Shown here: positions 7,002 through 15,410 of the stretch, piece after piece
Position numbering within the stretch: position 1 is the first letter of the stretch
Layout: the number at the start of each line of letters is the position of its first letter
Assembly: GCA_045128915.1 (NCBI GenBank)
Contig: JBGVIT010000067.1
Location: 1 to 64,000, forward strand
Direction: 5' to 3'
Length of the DNA: 64,000 nt
Origin: RGIG9115 sp045128915
GTDB taxonomy: Bacteria > Bacillota > Clostridia > UBA1381
Position numbers and translations under genes: made by a program
Notes under the pieces: model-generated
What the model was told of the DNA's origin: nothing
The model's input: only the letters and a program-made list of their open reading frames with translations
The model's database searches: none

Positions 7002-7187
7002 TTGGATAAATTAAAAATAGATAGAATAAGCGAGCTAACAAGAATTTCGAGAGAAAGAGAGCTTACAATAGATGAAGCTAAAGAGCGAGAAAAGCTTCGT
7101 GCTGAATACATCGCAAGTATAAAAGCAAATTTCAGACAAACACTTGAAAGCATCAAATATACAGATGAGGAGGATTCGTCATGCTGA
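7002..7187 (+). CDS. DUF896 (YnzC/UPF0291) family protein
   Basis: This 61-aa, highly charged helical protein has the DUF896 signature: an N-terminal I-x-R-I-x-E-L block (KIDRISELTRISRERELTI), then EAKEREKLRAEYI and a helix ending RQTLESIKY. The family (Bacillus YnzC) forms a small helical-hairpin structure and has been linked to the SOS/cell-division locus in Bacillus, but its job is unresolved. The start codon is TTG at 7002 with GGAGG nine bases upstream. The last seven bases overlap asnA, so the two are translationally coupled, an unusual partner for this family. Confidence 0.85.
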   Translation: MDKLKIDRISELTRISRERELTIDEAKEREKLRAEYIASIKANFRQTLESIKYTDEEDSSC

Positions 7188-8188
7188 TTTTACCTCAAAA
7201 CTATAACTCACCCCTTAATCTCAGAACAACTCAGGCTGCGATTAAGTTTGTTAAAGATACATTTCAACTAAACCTTGCAGCTTCATTGAATCTGCAAAGA
7301 GTTTCAGCTCCTTTGTTTGTAAGACCTGAAACCGGTCTGAATGATAATTTAAACGGTATAGAGCGCCCTGTCTCTTTTGATGCTCCATCAGTTGGCGGTG
7401 AAGATTTAGAAATTGTTCAATCGCTTGCTAAATGGAAAAGGATGACGCTTGGACGTTATAAATTCAATCCCGGCGAGGGATTATATACCGATATGAATGC
7501 CATAAGACGTGATGAAGAAACACTTGATAATATTCATTCAATGTATGTTGACCAATGGGATTGGGAACTTGTAATTACTCATGAGCAAAGAACTATGGAA
7601 ACTCTTGTTGATGTTGTGAAAAAAGTTTATCATTCTATAAGAATCACATCGCAGGCTGTAAAAGATAAGTATCCAGGTCTGAGCTGTGATTTGCCTGACG
7701 ACATTGCATTTATTACAAGTCAGGAATTGCTGGACATGTATCCTGATATGTCAGCTAAAGAAAGAGAATATACAATCACTAAAGAAAAGAAAGCTGTATT
7801 TATTATGAAAATAGGTAAAGTGCTTTCTAATGGCGAGAAGCATGATGGCAGAGCTCCTGATTACGATGATTGGGAATTAAATGGAGATATAATGGTTTAT
7901 TATCCGTTACTTGATATAGCATTGGAGCTTTCAAGTATGGGAATTAGAGTTGATGAAAATGTGTTGAGAGCACAGTGCGAAGCATCTGATAATTGCGACC
8001 GCCTTGAACTAGAGTTCCACAAGGCAATACTTAATAAAGAGTTACCGTATTCTATAGGTGGAGGCATAGGTCAGTCCCGTCTTTGTATGCTTATGCTTAA
8101 CAAGGCACATATAGGCGAGGTTCAGTCATCTGTATGGAGTGATTCAATGATTAAGGAATGTGCCGACAATCATATTGAATTAATTTGA
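7181..8188 (+). CDS. asnA: Aspartate-ammonia ligase (asparagine synthetase A)
   Basis: The 335-aa protein is AsnA, the ammonia-dependent asparagine synthetase, a class II aminoacyl-tRNA-synthetase-like enzyme that adenylates aspartate. Recognisable blocks are RVSAPLFVRPETGLND, GIERPVSFD, SLAKWKRMTLGRY, the motif around YTDMNAIRRDEE, MYVDQWDWE, and the C-terminal GGGIGQSRLCMLML. Full length compared with the family (about 330). It overlaps the DUF896 gene by 7 bp and is followed 22 bp later by asnS, so free asparagine and its tRNA charging enzyme are co-expressed. Being ammonia-dependent, it fits an anaerobe in an ammonia-rich habitat. Confidence 0.95.
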   Translation: MLILPQNYNSPLNLRTTQAAIKFVKDTFQLNLAASLNLQRVSAPLFVRPETGLNDNLNGIERPVSFDAPSVGGEDLEIVQSLAKWKRMTLGRYKFNPGEGLYTDMNAIRRDEETLDNIHSMYVDQWDWELVITHEQRTMETLVDVVKKVYHSIRITSQAVKDKYPGLSCDLPDDIAFITSQELLDMYPDMSAKEREYTITKEKKAVFIMKIGKVLSNGEKHDGRAPDYDDWELNGDIMVYYPLLDIALELSSMGIRVDENVLRAQCEASDNCDRLELEFHKAILNKELPYSIGGGIGQSRLCMLMLNKAHIGEVQSSVWSDSMIKECADNHIELI

Positions 8189-8210
8189 TTTAGAAAGAGG
8201 ATATTTTCGT

Positions 8211-9602
8211 ATGAAGACTTATATAAAAAATATTTTTAGAGAAACAGACAAATTTGCAGGAAACGAAGTTTGTATTTCAGGTTGGGTAAGAACAATCAGA
8301 GCTTCAAATAATTTCGGTTTTATAGAATTAAATGATGGTACTTTTTTCAAGAATATTCAGATTGTCATGGAAGAAGCCAAAATATCTAATTATCAGGAGC
8401 TTGCAAAGCTTAATGTCGGAGCAGCAATAACTGTAAAAGGGACTTTGTTGTTGACACCGGAGGCTAAGCAACCTTTTGAAATTCAAGCAACTGAAATATC
8501 AATAGAAGGTGTTTCAACTCCTGATTATCCGCTTCAAAAGAAAAGACATAGCTTTGAATATTTAAGAACAATCGCTCACTTGAGACCAAGAACAAATACA
8601 TTCTCAGCAGTGTTCAGAATTCGTTCGTTAATCGCATTTGCGATTCATGAGTTTTTTAACAGTAGAGGTTTTGTATATGTTCATACACCGCTTATTACCG
8701 GTAGCGACTGTGAGGGTGCAGGCGAGATGTTTAAGGTTACAACGCTTGATATGGATAATATACCTACCACAGAAGACGGCAGCGTAGATTATTCAGAGGA
8801 CTTTTTCGGAAAGAGTACAAACCTCACTGTAAGCGGTCAGCTTAATGTTGAAACTTTCTGCATGGCTTTTAGAAATGTATATACATTTGGCCCGACATTC
8901 AGAGCTGAAAATTCAAACACTACTCGTCATGCTGCTGAATTTTGGATGATTGAGCCTGAAATTGCTTTTGCTGAATTGGCTGACGATATGAAGCTTGCTG
9001 AAGACATGCTTAAATATATTATAAACTACTGCCTTGAAAACGCACCGGAGGAAATGGAATTCTTTAACAATTTTGTTGATAAAGATCTGCTTGCGCGTCT
9101 TGATAATGTTGTTAACAGCGATTTTGCTCACGTAACATATACAGAAGCAATAGAAATCCTTTCAAAGAACAATGAGAAATTTGATTATCCGGTTCATTGG
9201 GGATCAGATCTGCAAACTGAGCATGAGAGATATCTTACAGAAGTAGTTTTCAAACGCCCTGTTTTTGTAACAGATTATCCAAAAGAAATCAAGGCTTTCT
9301 ACATGAAACAAAATCCTGACGGAAAGACTGTTGCTGCTATGGACCTCTTGGTTCCCGGTATAGGAGAGATTATCGGTGGAAGCCAGAGAGAAGAGAACTA
9401 TGATGCTCTTATGAACAGAATCAATGAACTTGGTCTAAATCCTGATGATTATTCATGGTATATGGATACAAGAAAATACGGAACCAATAAGCATGCAGGT
9501 TTTGGGCTTGGTTTTGAACGTGCTGTAATGTACATTACAGGCATGAGCAACATCCGTGATGTTTTACCATTTCCAAGAACAGTCGGTACTGCTGAATTTT
9601 AA
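8211..9602 (+). CDS. asnS: Asparaginyl-tRNA synthetase
   Basis: This 463-aa class IIb synthetase charges tRNA-Asn. The N-terminal OB-fold anticodon-binding domain (about 15-105) contains VCISGWVRTIRASNNFGFIE. The catalytic core has motif 1 near FFNSRGFVYVHTPLITGSDCEGAGEMF, motif 2 FGPTFRAENSNTTRHAAEFWM, and motif 3 GFGLGFERAVMYITGM. Direct asparaginylation here makes the indirect Asp-tRNA(Asn) amidation route dispensable for Asn, and asnA next door supplies the amino acid. It is the last gene of its operon, with a terminator a few bases after the stop. AGAAAGAGG serves as ribosome binding site. Confidence 0.96.
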   Translation: MKTYIKNIFRETDKFAGNEVCISGWVRTIRASNNFGFIELNDGTFFKNIQIVMEEAKISNYQELAKLNVGAAITVKGTLLLTPEAKQPFEIQATEISIEGVSTPDYPLQKKRHSFEYLRTIAHLRPRTNTFSAVFRIRSLIAFAIHEFFNSRGFVYVHTPLITGSDCEGAGEMFKVTTLDMDNIPTTEDGSVDYSEDFFGKSTNLTVSGQLNVETFCMAFRNVYTFGPTFRAENSNTTRHAAEFWMIEPEIAFAELADDMKLAEDMLKYIINYCLENAPEEMEFFNNFVDKDLLARLDNVVNSDFAHVTYTEAIEILSKNNEKFDYPVHWGSDLQTEHERYLTEVVFKRPVFVTDYPKEIKAFYMKQNPDGKTVAAMDLLVPGIGEIIGGSQREENYDALMNRINELGLNPDDYSWYMDTRKYGTNKHAGFGLGFERAVMYITGMSNIRDVLPFPRTVGTAEF

Positions 9603-9607
9603 TGTGA

Positions 9608-9636
9608 TAGAGGCGGCTGTATAAACCGCCTCTTTT
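9608..9636 (+). terminator. Terminator of the asnA-asnS operon
   Basis: AGAGGCGG (9609-9616) pairs with CCGCCTCT (9626-9633) across a 9-nt loop and is followed by TTTT. Confidence 0.8.
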
Positions 9637-9658
9637 GATATCTAAAAGGAGAAAAATT

Positions 9659-10468
9659 ATGAGTGCACTTATTAATTTAGTATTAATTGTAATAGCAATT
9701 TACTTTTCTTTTAAATTTCATATAATTTTAGGTTTTGCTGCTGTTGTTATTCTTGCTATTATAGGCTGGATTTCTAACTATCCGAGAATTACCCATGGCA
9801 GAGCAAATGCTGAATTCAACAACAGAAACTTTGATAAAGCCATGTCGCTATATAAAAAGGCATATAAATCGGGCCATCGCAAGTATGATGTTGATATTTC
9901 ATATGCTCAGGCTTTGTTGAGATTGGGTGAACCGGAAAAGGCTTTAAAAATATTAAATGATTTACTTGGTCTTCGTATTACAAAAGAACTCAGACGTCCT
10001 GCTACTCAGGCTCGTTGTATGGTTTATTATAAGTTAGGAAGGCTTGATGAAGCGTACGAAGATGCTTTAGAACTTTTTGAAGATGGTTATACAACTTCTA
10101 ACATGTACTGTCTTATAGGACTTTTGATGTTAGAAAAGAATGAACCTATAGATAAAACACTTGAATTTTGCGAAAAAGCATTTGATTATGACAGCGATAA
10201 CAGAGATAATGTTGATAATCTTCTTGTATGCTACATAAAAATGCATAATCTTGAAAAAGCGAAAGAGCTTGCAGATATTTTGACAGATGCACATCCTAAC
10301 TTTATAGAAGGTTGGTATCACAGCGCAGAGGTTTATTATATGCTTGGAAACATTGAAAAAACTCGAGATAATCTCGACCATATTAAAGATTGTTACAGAT
10401 CATATATGACAACGGTTTCTGAGGATGAAATCAATGCCCTGTATGAAAAGCTGGATAAGGAGTGTTGA
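9659..10468 (+). CDS. Membrane-anchored TPR-repeat protein
   Basis: The 269-aa protein starts at ATG 9659 (AAAAGGAG upstream). Residues about 4-42 are two short hydrophobic segments (LINLVLIVIAIYFSF; IILGFAAVVILAIIGWI), so it is probably tethered to the membrane. The rest is helical repeats of tetratricopeptide type: NFDKAMSLYKKAYKSGH, GEPEKALKILNDLLG, GRLDEAYEDALELFEDG, and MHNLEKAKELADILTDAHP, with spacing near 34 residues. TPRs mediate protein-protein contacts; partners are unknown. Its stop overlaps the region just before the rarA start, so the two are co-transcribed and translation of rarA is probably coupled. Confidence 0.75.
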   Translation: MSALINLVLIVIAIYFSFKFHIILGFAAVVILAIIGWISNYPRITHGRANAEFNNRNFDKAMSLYKKAYKSGHRKYDVDISYAQALLRLGEPEKALKILNDLLGLRITKELRRPATQARCMVYYKLGRLDEAYEDALELFEDGYTTSNMYCLIGLLMLEKNEPIDKTLEFCEKAFDYDSDNRDNVDNLLVCYIKMHNLEKAKELADILTDAHPNFIEGWYHSAEVYYMLGNIEKTRDNLDHIKDCYRSYMTTVSEDEINALYEKLDKEC

Positions 10469-10470
10469 AA

Positions 10471-11745
10471 TTGAGCCCTCTCGCAGATTGGCTTCGTCCT
10501 AAAACCTTAGATGATGTATTTGGTCAGGAACATCTAATAGGGAAAAACAAAATATTACGAAACATAATCGAAAAAAATGAAGTTCCAAATATGATTTTTT
10601 ATGGTCCGTCAGGTGTTGGCAAGACAACTATTGCAAATATTATAGCTGATAGAACCGGAAAACAGATATATAAGCTTAACGCAACCACAGCATCAGTTTC
10701 AGATATAAAAGATATTGTTCGCTCATTAGATGGAATCATGGGCATGAACGGTGTTTTGCTTTATCTTGATGAAATACAGCATTTCAATAAAAAACAACAG
10801 CAATCGTTATTGGAGTTTATGGAAAACGGAAAAATAACAGTAATTGCAAGCACAACAGAAAACCCTTATTTTTACGTATATAACGCGGTGTTATCACGTA
10901 GTGTTGTGTTTGAGTTCAAACCGCTGAATTCCGATAGTATTGAAAGCGCAATAAAACGAGCTATTAATGTATTGTCAGAAAATAAATATCCCGGTTTGAA
11001 TGTAGATGAGTCTGCCATAAAGCATATAGCGGCAACAGCCGGTGGTGATGTAAGAAAAGCTTTAAACGCTTTGGAAATTTCTATATTTGCAGCCAAACCG
11101 GATGGTGATGGGGTGTTGTCTGTTGATTTGACAGTTGCAGAACAGGCAACTCAAAAGAAATCAATGAGATTTGACAAAGACGGAGACAGTCACTACGATA
11201 TATTGAGTGCTTTTCAAAAATCAATGCGTGGTTCTGATCCTGATGCAGCGATACATTATCTTGCAAGATTATTAGATGGCGGAGATATGCAAAGCGCTAT
11301 AAGAAGGATGCTTGTATGCGCTGCTGAAGATGTGGGGTTAGCATATCCTATGGCTTTAGTTACTGCTAAAGCAGCGGCTGATTGTGCATTGATGCTTGGT
11401 ATGCCTGAAGCAAGAATTCCTCTTGCAGAAGCGGTAATAATGATTGCTACTGCTCCGAAATCAAATTCAGCTATTAATGCTATTGATGCTGCTATGAATG
11501 ATTTGTCAAATATTGATGTAGGGGAAATACCCTCAGACCTGAAAGATGCACATTATGGTGGTGCAACGAAACTTGGACATGGGAAAGGATATATGTATCC
11601 TCATTCATTTGATAACCATTATGTGCATCAGCAATATTTACCTGATAATATCAAAGATGCAAAATACTATGAATTTGGGGATAATAAGGCTGAAAAAGCA
11701 GCTGAATTGTATTGGAAACAAATAAAAAACAATCAGAAAGGATAA
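10471..11745 (+). CDS. rarA: Replication-associated recombination protein A (RarA/MgsA AAA+ ATPase)
   Basis: This clamp-loader-like AAA+ ATPase acts at stalled replication forks. Visible motifs are RPKTLDDVFGQEHL; Walker A GPSGVGKTT; Walker B LYLDEIQHFNKKQQQ; sensor 1 ASTTENPYF; sensor 2 GGDVRKALNALE; and the C-terminal tetramerisation region with DPDAAIHYLARLLDGGD and CAAEDVGLAYPMAL. The best start is TTG at 10471 (424 aa), 8 nt after AAGGAG (10457-10462). In-frame GTG and TTG codons at 10462 and 10465 overlap or abut that site. The gene sits between the TPR protein and lon, and all three appear to form one operon. Confidence 0.93.
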   Translation: MSPLADWLRPKTLDDVFGQEHLIGKNKILRNIIEKNEVPNMIFYGPSGVGKTTIANIIADRTGKQIYKLNATTASVSDIKDIVRSLDGIMGMNGVLLYLDEIQHFNKKQQQSLLEFMENGKITVIASTTENPYFYVYNAVLSRSVVFEFKPLNSDSIESAIKRAINVLSENKYPGLNVDESAIKHIAATAGGDVRKALNALEISIFAAKPDGDGVLSVDLTVAEQATQKKSMRFDKDGDSHYDILSAFQKSMRGSDPDAAIHYLARLLDGGDMQSAIRRMLVCAAEDVGLAYPMALVTAKAAADCALMLGMPEARIPLAEAVIMIATAPKSNSAINAIDAAMNDLSNIDVGEIPSDLKDAHYGGATKLGHGKGYMYPHSFDNHYVHQQYLPDNIKDAKYYEFGDNKAEKAAELYWKQIKNNQKG

Positions 11746-11755
11746 ATTTCGAACA

Positions 11756-14056
11756 ATGGAAGTTCTAAAACTACCAGTTGCGGTTTTAAGAGGAATGGTT
11801 GCATTTCCTAATACGGACATTTCTTTTGATGCAGGCCGTAAAGAGACCATTGCTGCTATTAATGAAGCGATGAAAGGCAACAAAAAGATATTTCTAACTT
11901 CTCAAAAAGATTTAAATGTTGAAGTAGTGGATGAAAATTCCGGCTCACAAGTGGGAGTCGTAGGTACAATCACTCAATCTATGAAATTACCGGGCGGTGT
12001 GACAAGAGTTATTGTGAATTGTCACACTAGGGCTGAAATGCTATCATGCATAAAAGGTGATTTTTTAACTGCAGATGTGAGAATTATACCTGAGTACATA
12101 ACTTTAGAAAAATTACATGTTGATGCACTTGTAAGAGAGCTTAAAGTGAAATTTCAGGACTATTTTGCAGTAGATAAGCGAATGAATCCGGATTTATATA
12201 TGTGGATACTTTCAAAACCTGATGGTGCATCTTTGGCAGATGCCATTTCTGCAAACATTCCTTTTGAAGTTGAAATCAAACAGCAACTTCTTGAAATAAG
12301 CGATGTATGTGAAAGAATCAGAGTGTTGCTTGTACATTTAATAACTGAAACAGAACTTATTTCACTTCAATCAAGAATTGATAAAGAAGTAAAAAAACAA
12401 ATTGACAAAAATCAAAAGGAATACTATCTCCGAGAACAAATGAAAGTAATTGAAAAAGAGCTTGGAGACGGTGATGGTTCTACTGAAGAAATGGTAGAAT
12501 ATCGTGAGCGAATTGATAATATCGGTTTTGAAGATAAGTATAAAGAAAAGCTTTTTAAAGAAATCGAAAGATTAGGAAAGTTCGGCCATCATAGTGCTGA
12601 AAGTAGTGTTATACGTTCTTATCTTGATACTGTTTTATCGCTTCCTTGGAATATAAAAACAGAAGAAAACTTGGATTTAGTAAATGCGACTGACATTCTT
12701 AACCAAGACCATTATGGTCTTGATAAGGTAAAGGAAAGTGTTCTTTTGAATCTTGCTGTTCGAAATTTTAATGCAAGAGGTTCTAATATTATTTGTCTTG
12801 TTGGCCCTCCGGGAGTAGGTAAGACATCAATAGTAAAGTCTATTGCTGCTGCACTTGGCAGAAACTATGTACGCGTTTCTCTTGGCGGTGTTCATGATGA
12901 AGCTGATATAAGAGGTCATAGAAAAACCTATATAGGTGCTATGCCCGGTAGAATTATCAATGCTATATCTCAGGCCGGTTCAGCTAATGCGCTTGTTCTG
13001 CTTGATGAAATTGATAAAGTTGGTTCGGATTACAGAGGAGATCCGTCTGCCGCTTTGTTAGAGGTTCTTGATAGTGAACAGAATTTTTCGTTCAGAGACC
13101 ATTATTTAGAAATACCGTTTGATTTGTCTGATGTAATGTTTATCACAACCGCAAATACTCTTGATACCATTTCAAAACCACTTCTTGATAGAATGGACGT
13201 AATTGAGGTTTCCGGATATACAAGAGAAGAGAAACTTATGATAGCAAAAGATCATCTTTTTCCTAAAGCTTTGATAAAAACAGGCATGAAAGGAAAGCGG
13301 ATAAGAATCAACGACGATGCATTATATGAAATAATTGATTATTATACAAGAGAATCAGGTGTTAGAAGACTTGAACAATTATTGATTAAAATTTTATCAA
13401 AAGTCGCTGTTTTGTTTATAAGCGAACAGAAAAAATCATTTGTAATTACCAAAAAATCTATAGAGAAAATGCTTGGTAAGAGAGTTTATCATTTTGAACT
13501 TAAAAACTCTAAAAATGAAATAGGTATTGCAAGAGGTCTCGCATGGACTGCTGTCGGCGGAGAAACTCTTTCTGTTGAAGTAAATATCATGTCAGGTAGC
13601 GGGAAAGTTGAGCTTACAGGAAAACTTGGTGATGTAATGAAGGAGTCTGCAAAAGCTGCAATTAGTTATTTAAGGTCTGTTAGCGATAAATATAGTATTC
13701 CGGATTTTCATGATAAGTATGATATACATATACACGTACCTGAAGGAGCAGTTCCCAAAGATGGCCCTTCTGCCGGTATTACTATCGCATCTGCTGTTTT
13801 TTCTGCATTAACACATAAAAAAGTAAGATGTGATGTTGCTATGACCGGTGAAATTACTTTAAGAGGAAAAGTACTTCCAATCGGGGGCTTGAAAGAAAAA
13901 ACTCTCGCAGCGCATAGAGCCGGAATTAATACAATCATAATGCCTTATGATAACATAAAGGATTTAGATGAAATTCCTGCAAATGTACAAGAAGAAATGA
14001 CATTCATCCCTGTTAAAACCATGAGTGAAGTTTTAGATAATGTTATTTCAGAATAA
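11756..14056 (+). CDS. lon: Lon protease (endopeptidase La)
   Basis: The 766-aa product is ATP-dependent protease Lon, which degrades misfolded and regulatory proteins in the cytoplasm. The N-terminal substrate-binding domain begins LPVAVLRGMVAFPNTDI. The AAA+ module has Walker A GPPGVGKTS, Walker B ALVLLDEIDKVG and the conserved SLGGVHDEADIRGHR. The proteolytic domain has the Ser-Lys dyad: Ser in PKDGPSAGITIA and Lys in GGLKEKTLAAHRAG. Full length for LonA. The nearest Shine-Dalgarno-like AAAGGA is about 13 nt from the ATG, longer than ideal. The gene ends 8 bp before a 16-bp terminator stem shared with the convergent decarboxylase gene. Confidence 0.96.
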   Translation: MEVLKLPVAVLRGMVAFPNTDISFDAGRKETIAAINEAMKGNKKIFLTSQKDLNVEVVDENSGSQVGVVGTITQSMKLPGGVTRVIVNCHTRAEMLSCIKGDFLTADVRIIPEYITLEKLHVDALVRELKVKFQDYFAVDKRMNPDLYMWILSKPDGASLADAISANIPFEVEIKQQLLEISDVCERIRVLLVHLITETELISLQSRIDKEVKKQIDKNQKEYYLREQMKVIEKELGDGDGSTEEMVEYRERIDNIGFEDKYKEKLFKEIERLGKFGHHSAESSVIRSYLDTVLSLPWNIKTEENLDLVNATDILNQDHYGLDKVKESVLLNLAVRNFNARGSNIICLVGPPGVGKTSIVKSIAAALGRNYVRVSLGGVHDEADIRGHRKTYIGAMPGRIINAISQAGSANALVLLDEIDKVGSDYRGDPSAALLEVLDSEQNFSFRDHYLEIPFDLSDVMFITTANTLDTISKPLLDRMDVIEVSGYTREEKLMIAKDHLFPKALIKTGMKGKRIRINDDALYEIIDYYTRESGVRRLEQLLIKILSKVAVLFISEQKKSFVITKKSIEKMLGKRVYHFELKNSKNEIGIARGLAWTAVGGETLSVEVNIMSGSGKVELTGKLGDVMKESAKAAISYLRSVSDKYSIPDFHDKYDIHIHVPEGAVPKDGPSAGITIASAVFSALTHKKVRCDVAMTGEITLRGKVLPIGGLKEKTLAAHRAGINTIIMPYDNIKDLDEIPANVQEEMTFIPVKTMSEVLDNVISE

Positions 14057-14064
14057 TCAGCTAT

Positions 14065-14104
14065 AATAAAATCTCCTGCGCTTTAAGTCGCAGGAGATTT
14101 TATT
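14065..14104. terminator. Bidirectional terminator between lon and the decarboxylase gene
   Basis: A perfect 16-bp stem (AATAAAATCTCCTGCG / CGCAGGAGATTTTATT) with an 8-nt loop. The A/T ends of the stem provide a T run in both directions. It overlaps the last codons and stop of the minus-strand decarboxylase gene, so that coding end doubles as terminator. Confidence 0.85.
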
Positions 14105-15408
14105 ATGTTGATTTTTTCGTAGTTATAGAATTTTAATAAATCAACAACGTTTTGTGTTATTAGTTCGCCTGATACAACTATAGGAATGGCAGGTGGGCAG
14201 GAAACGCAAGGCGATGCACATACCTGATTCAACGAATCATCCGGATTTGCGGAAATATACGGTGATAAAAACGCATTTCTGATCGATATAACTTTTTTTG
14301 GTGCATCAAAGTTTTCAGAGTAGATAGGGGGTAAAAGCGTGATGTTTTCAAAAGCTTTTTCAATCTTATTAAAATCAGATTCAACATTTTCTGTTGAAAA
14401 CATAAATACTAATACACCTTTATCATAATACTCACATTCTATGTTATATTTTCTTAATTGTATCGATAAATCCGTGCCGTCACAAGCTATACTAAGTTTT
14501 AAAGGTTCAGTTGTCAATACCTGAACTCCTGCTGATTTGAGCTTATCTTTAAGTCTATTTATATTATTTATTGTTGATGCAAGTTTTTTGTCAAATCCGG
14601 TTGAAAGATATTGGTTGCATAAATCTAAAGATGCCATAATAAGATAGGATGGACTTGTTGAACCAAAAGCGGTCATTGCATTTTTGATTAATCCACAAAA
14701 CTTTACAGATGATTCTTTTGAAACATGCAGATACGCTCCACCTGTTAAAACCGGTAATGTTTTGTGAGCAGAATCGCAGCACATATCAGCTCCTAAATCA
14801 ATAGGATGATTATTGCAAAATTTCAAATAAGCTCCGTGTGCGTTATCTACCAAGAAAGTCATATGGTGTTTGTGACATAAATCTGCTATTAATTTTACAT
14901 CAGACATTTCCCCTAAATAATTTGGGGAGGTGATGTAAACTGCAAAAGCGTCTTTATTTTTACAAATAACCTTTTCGATTTCATCATATGATGCTACACC
15001 GGAACAAATGGAATTTCTGTTACTTGGATATACCCATTCTACATCAACACCTAAGCTTGAACATGCATATATAAATGATTTATGGACATTTCTTACTGCA
15101 ATAATTTTAGGCTTTTTTTGTACATTATGTTTTGAGTAGATAAATGCGGAATAAATCATAGTCTTGATACAAAGAGTAGAGCCTTCAGTAGAATAAAATG
15201 TACCACCACTTCCAAATATTTTAGTAGCATTTTGTTCGCTATTTTTAATAATGCCTGAAGGGTAATATAAATCGTCAGCTCCGTTGATTTCCGTTATGTC
15301 GTAAAGCTCACAGCCGAGAAATGATTTTCCCTTATGACCTGGCATATGTAATCTGCTTATATTAGAATTTGAATAATTTTTTAAAAAATCGTAAATTGGT
15401 GTTTCCAT
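14083..15408 (-). CDS. Orn/Lys/Arg decarboxylase family (group I PLP fold) protein
   Basis: The 441-aa protein belongs to the PLP-dependent Orn/Lys/Arg decarboxylase family: MPGHKG near the N-terminus, GADDLYYPSGII, a substrate/PLP region GTFYSTEGSTLC, LVDNAHGAYLKF, and the lysine that binds PLP in CDSAHKTLPVLTGGAYLH. It is the short form (about 440-490 aa) without the N-terminal wing domain of E. coli inducible decarboxylases, so substrate (arginine, lysine or another amino acid) is open; such enzymes start polyamine synthesis. The start is ATG 15408, two bases after the maturase stop, with no strong Shine-Dalgarno, suggesting translational coupling to the SCIFF maturase gene. The C-terminus (IIKSPAT) is encoded inside the terminator hairpin. 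Confidence 0.88.
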   Translation of the reverse strand: METPIYDFLKNYSNSNISRLHMPGHKGKSFLGCELYDITEINGADDLYYPSGIIKNSEQNATKIFGSGGTFYSTEGSTLCIKTMIYSAFIYSKHNVQKKPKIIAVRNVHKSFIYACSSLGVDVEWVYPSNRNSICSGVASYDEIEKVICKNKDAFAVYITSPNYLGEMSDVKLIADLCHKHHMTFLVDNAHGAYLKFCNNHPIDLGADMCCDSAHKTLPVLTGGAYLHVSKESSVKFCGLIKNAMTAFGSTSPSYLIMASLDLCNQYLSTGFDKKLASTINNINRLKDKLKSAGVQVLTTEPLKLSIACDGTDLSIQLRKYNIECEYYDKGVLVFMFSTENVESDFNKIEKAFENITLLPPIYSENFDAPKKVISIRNAFLSPYISANPDDSLNQVCASPCVSCPPAIPIVVSGELITQNVVDLLKFYNYEKINIIKSPAT

Positions 15409-15410
15409 AC

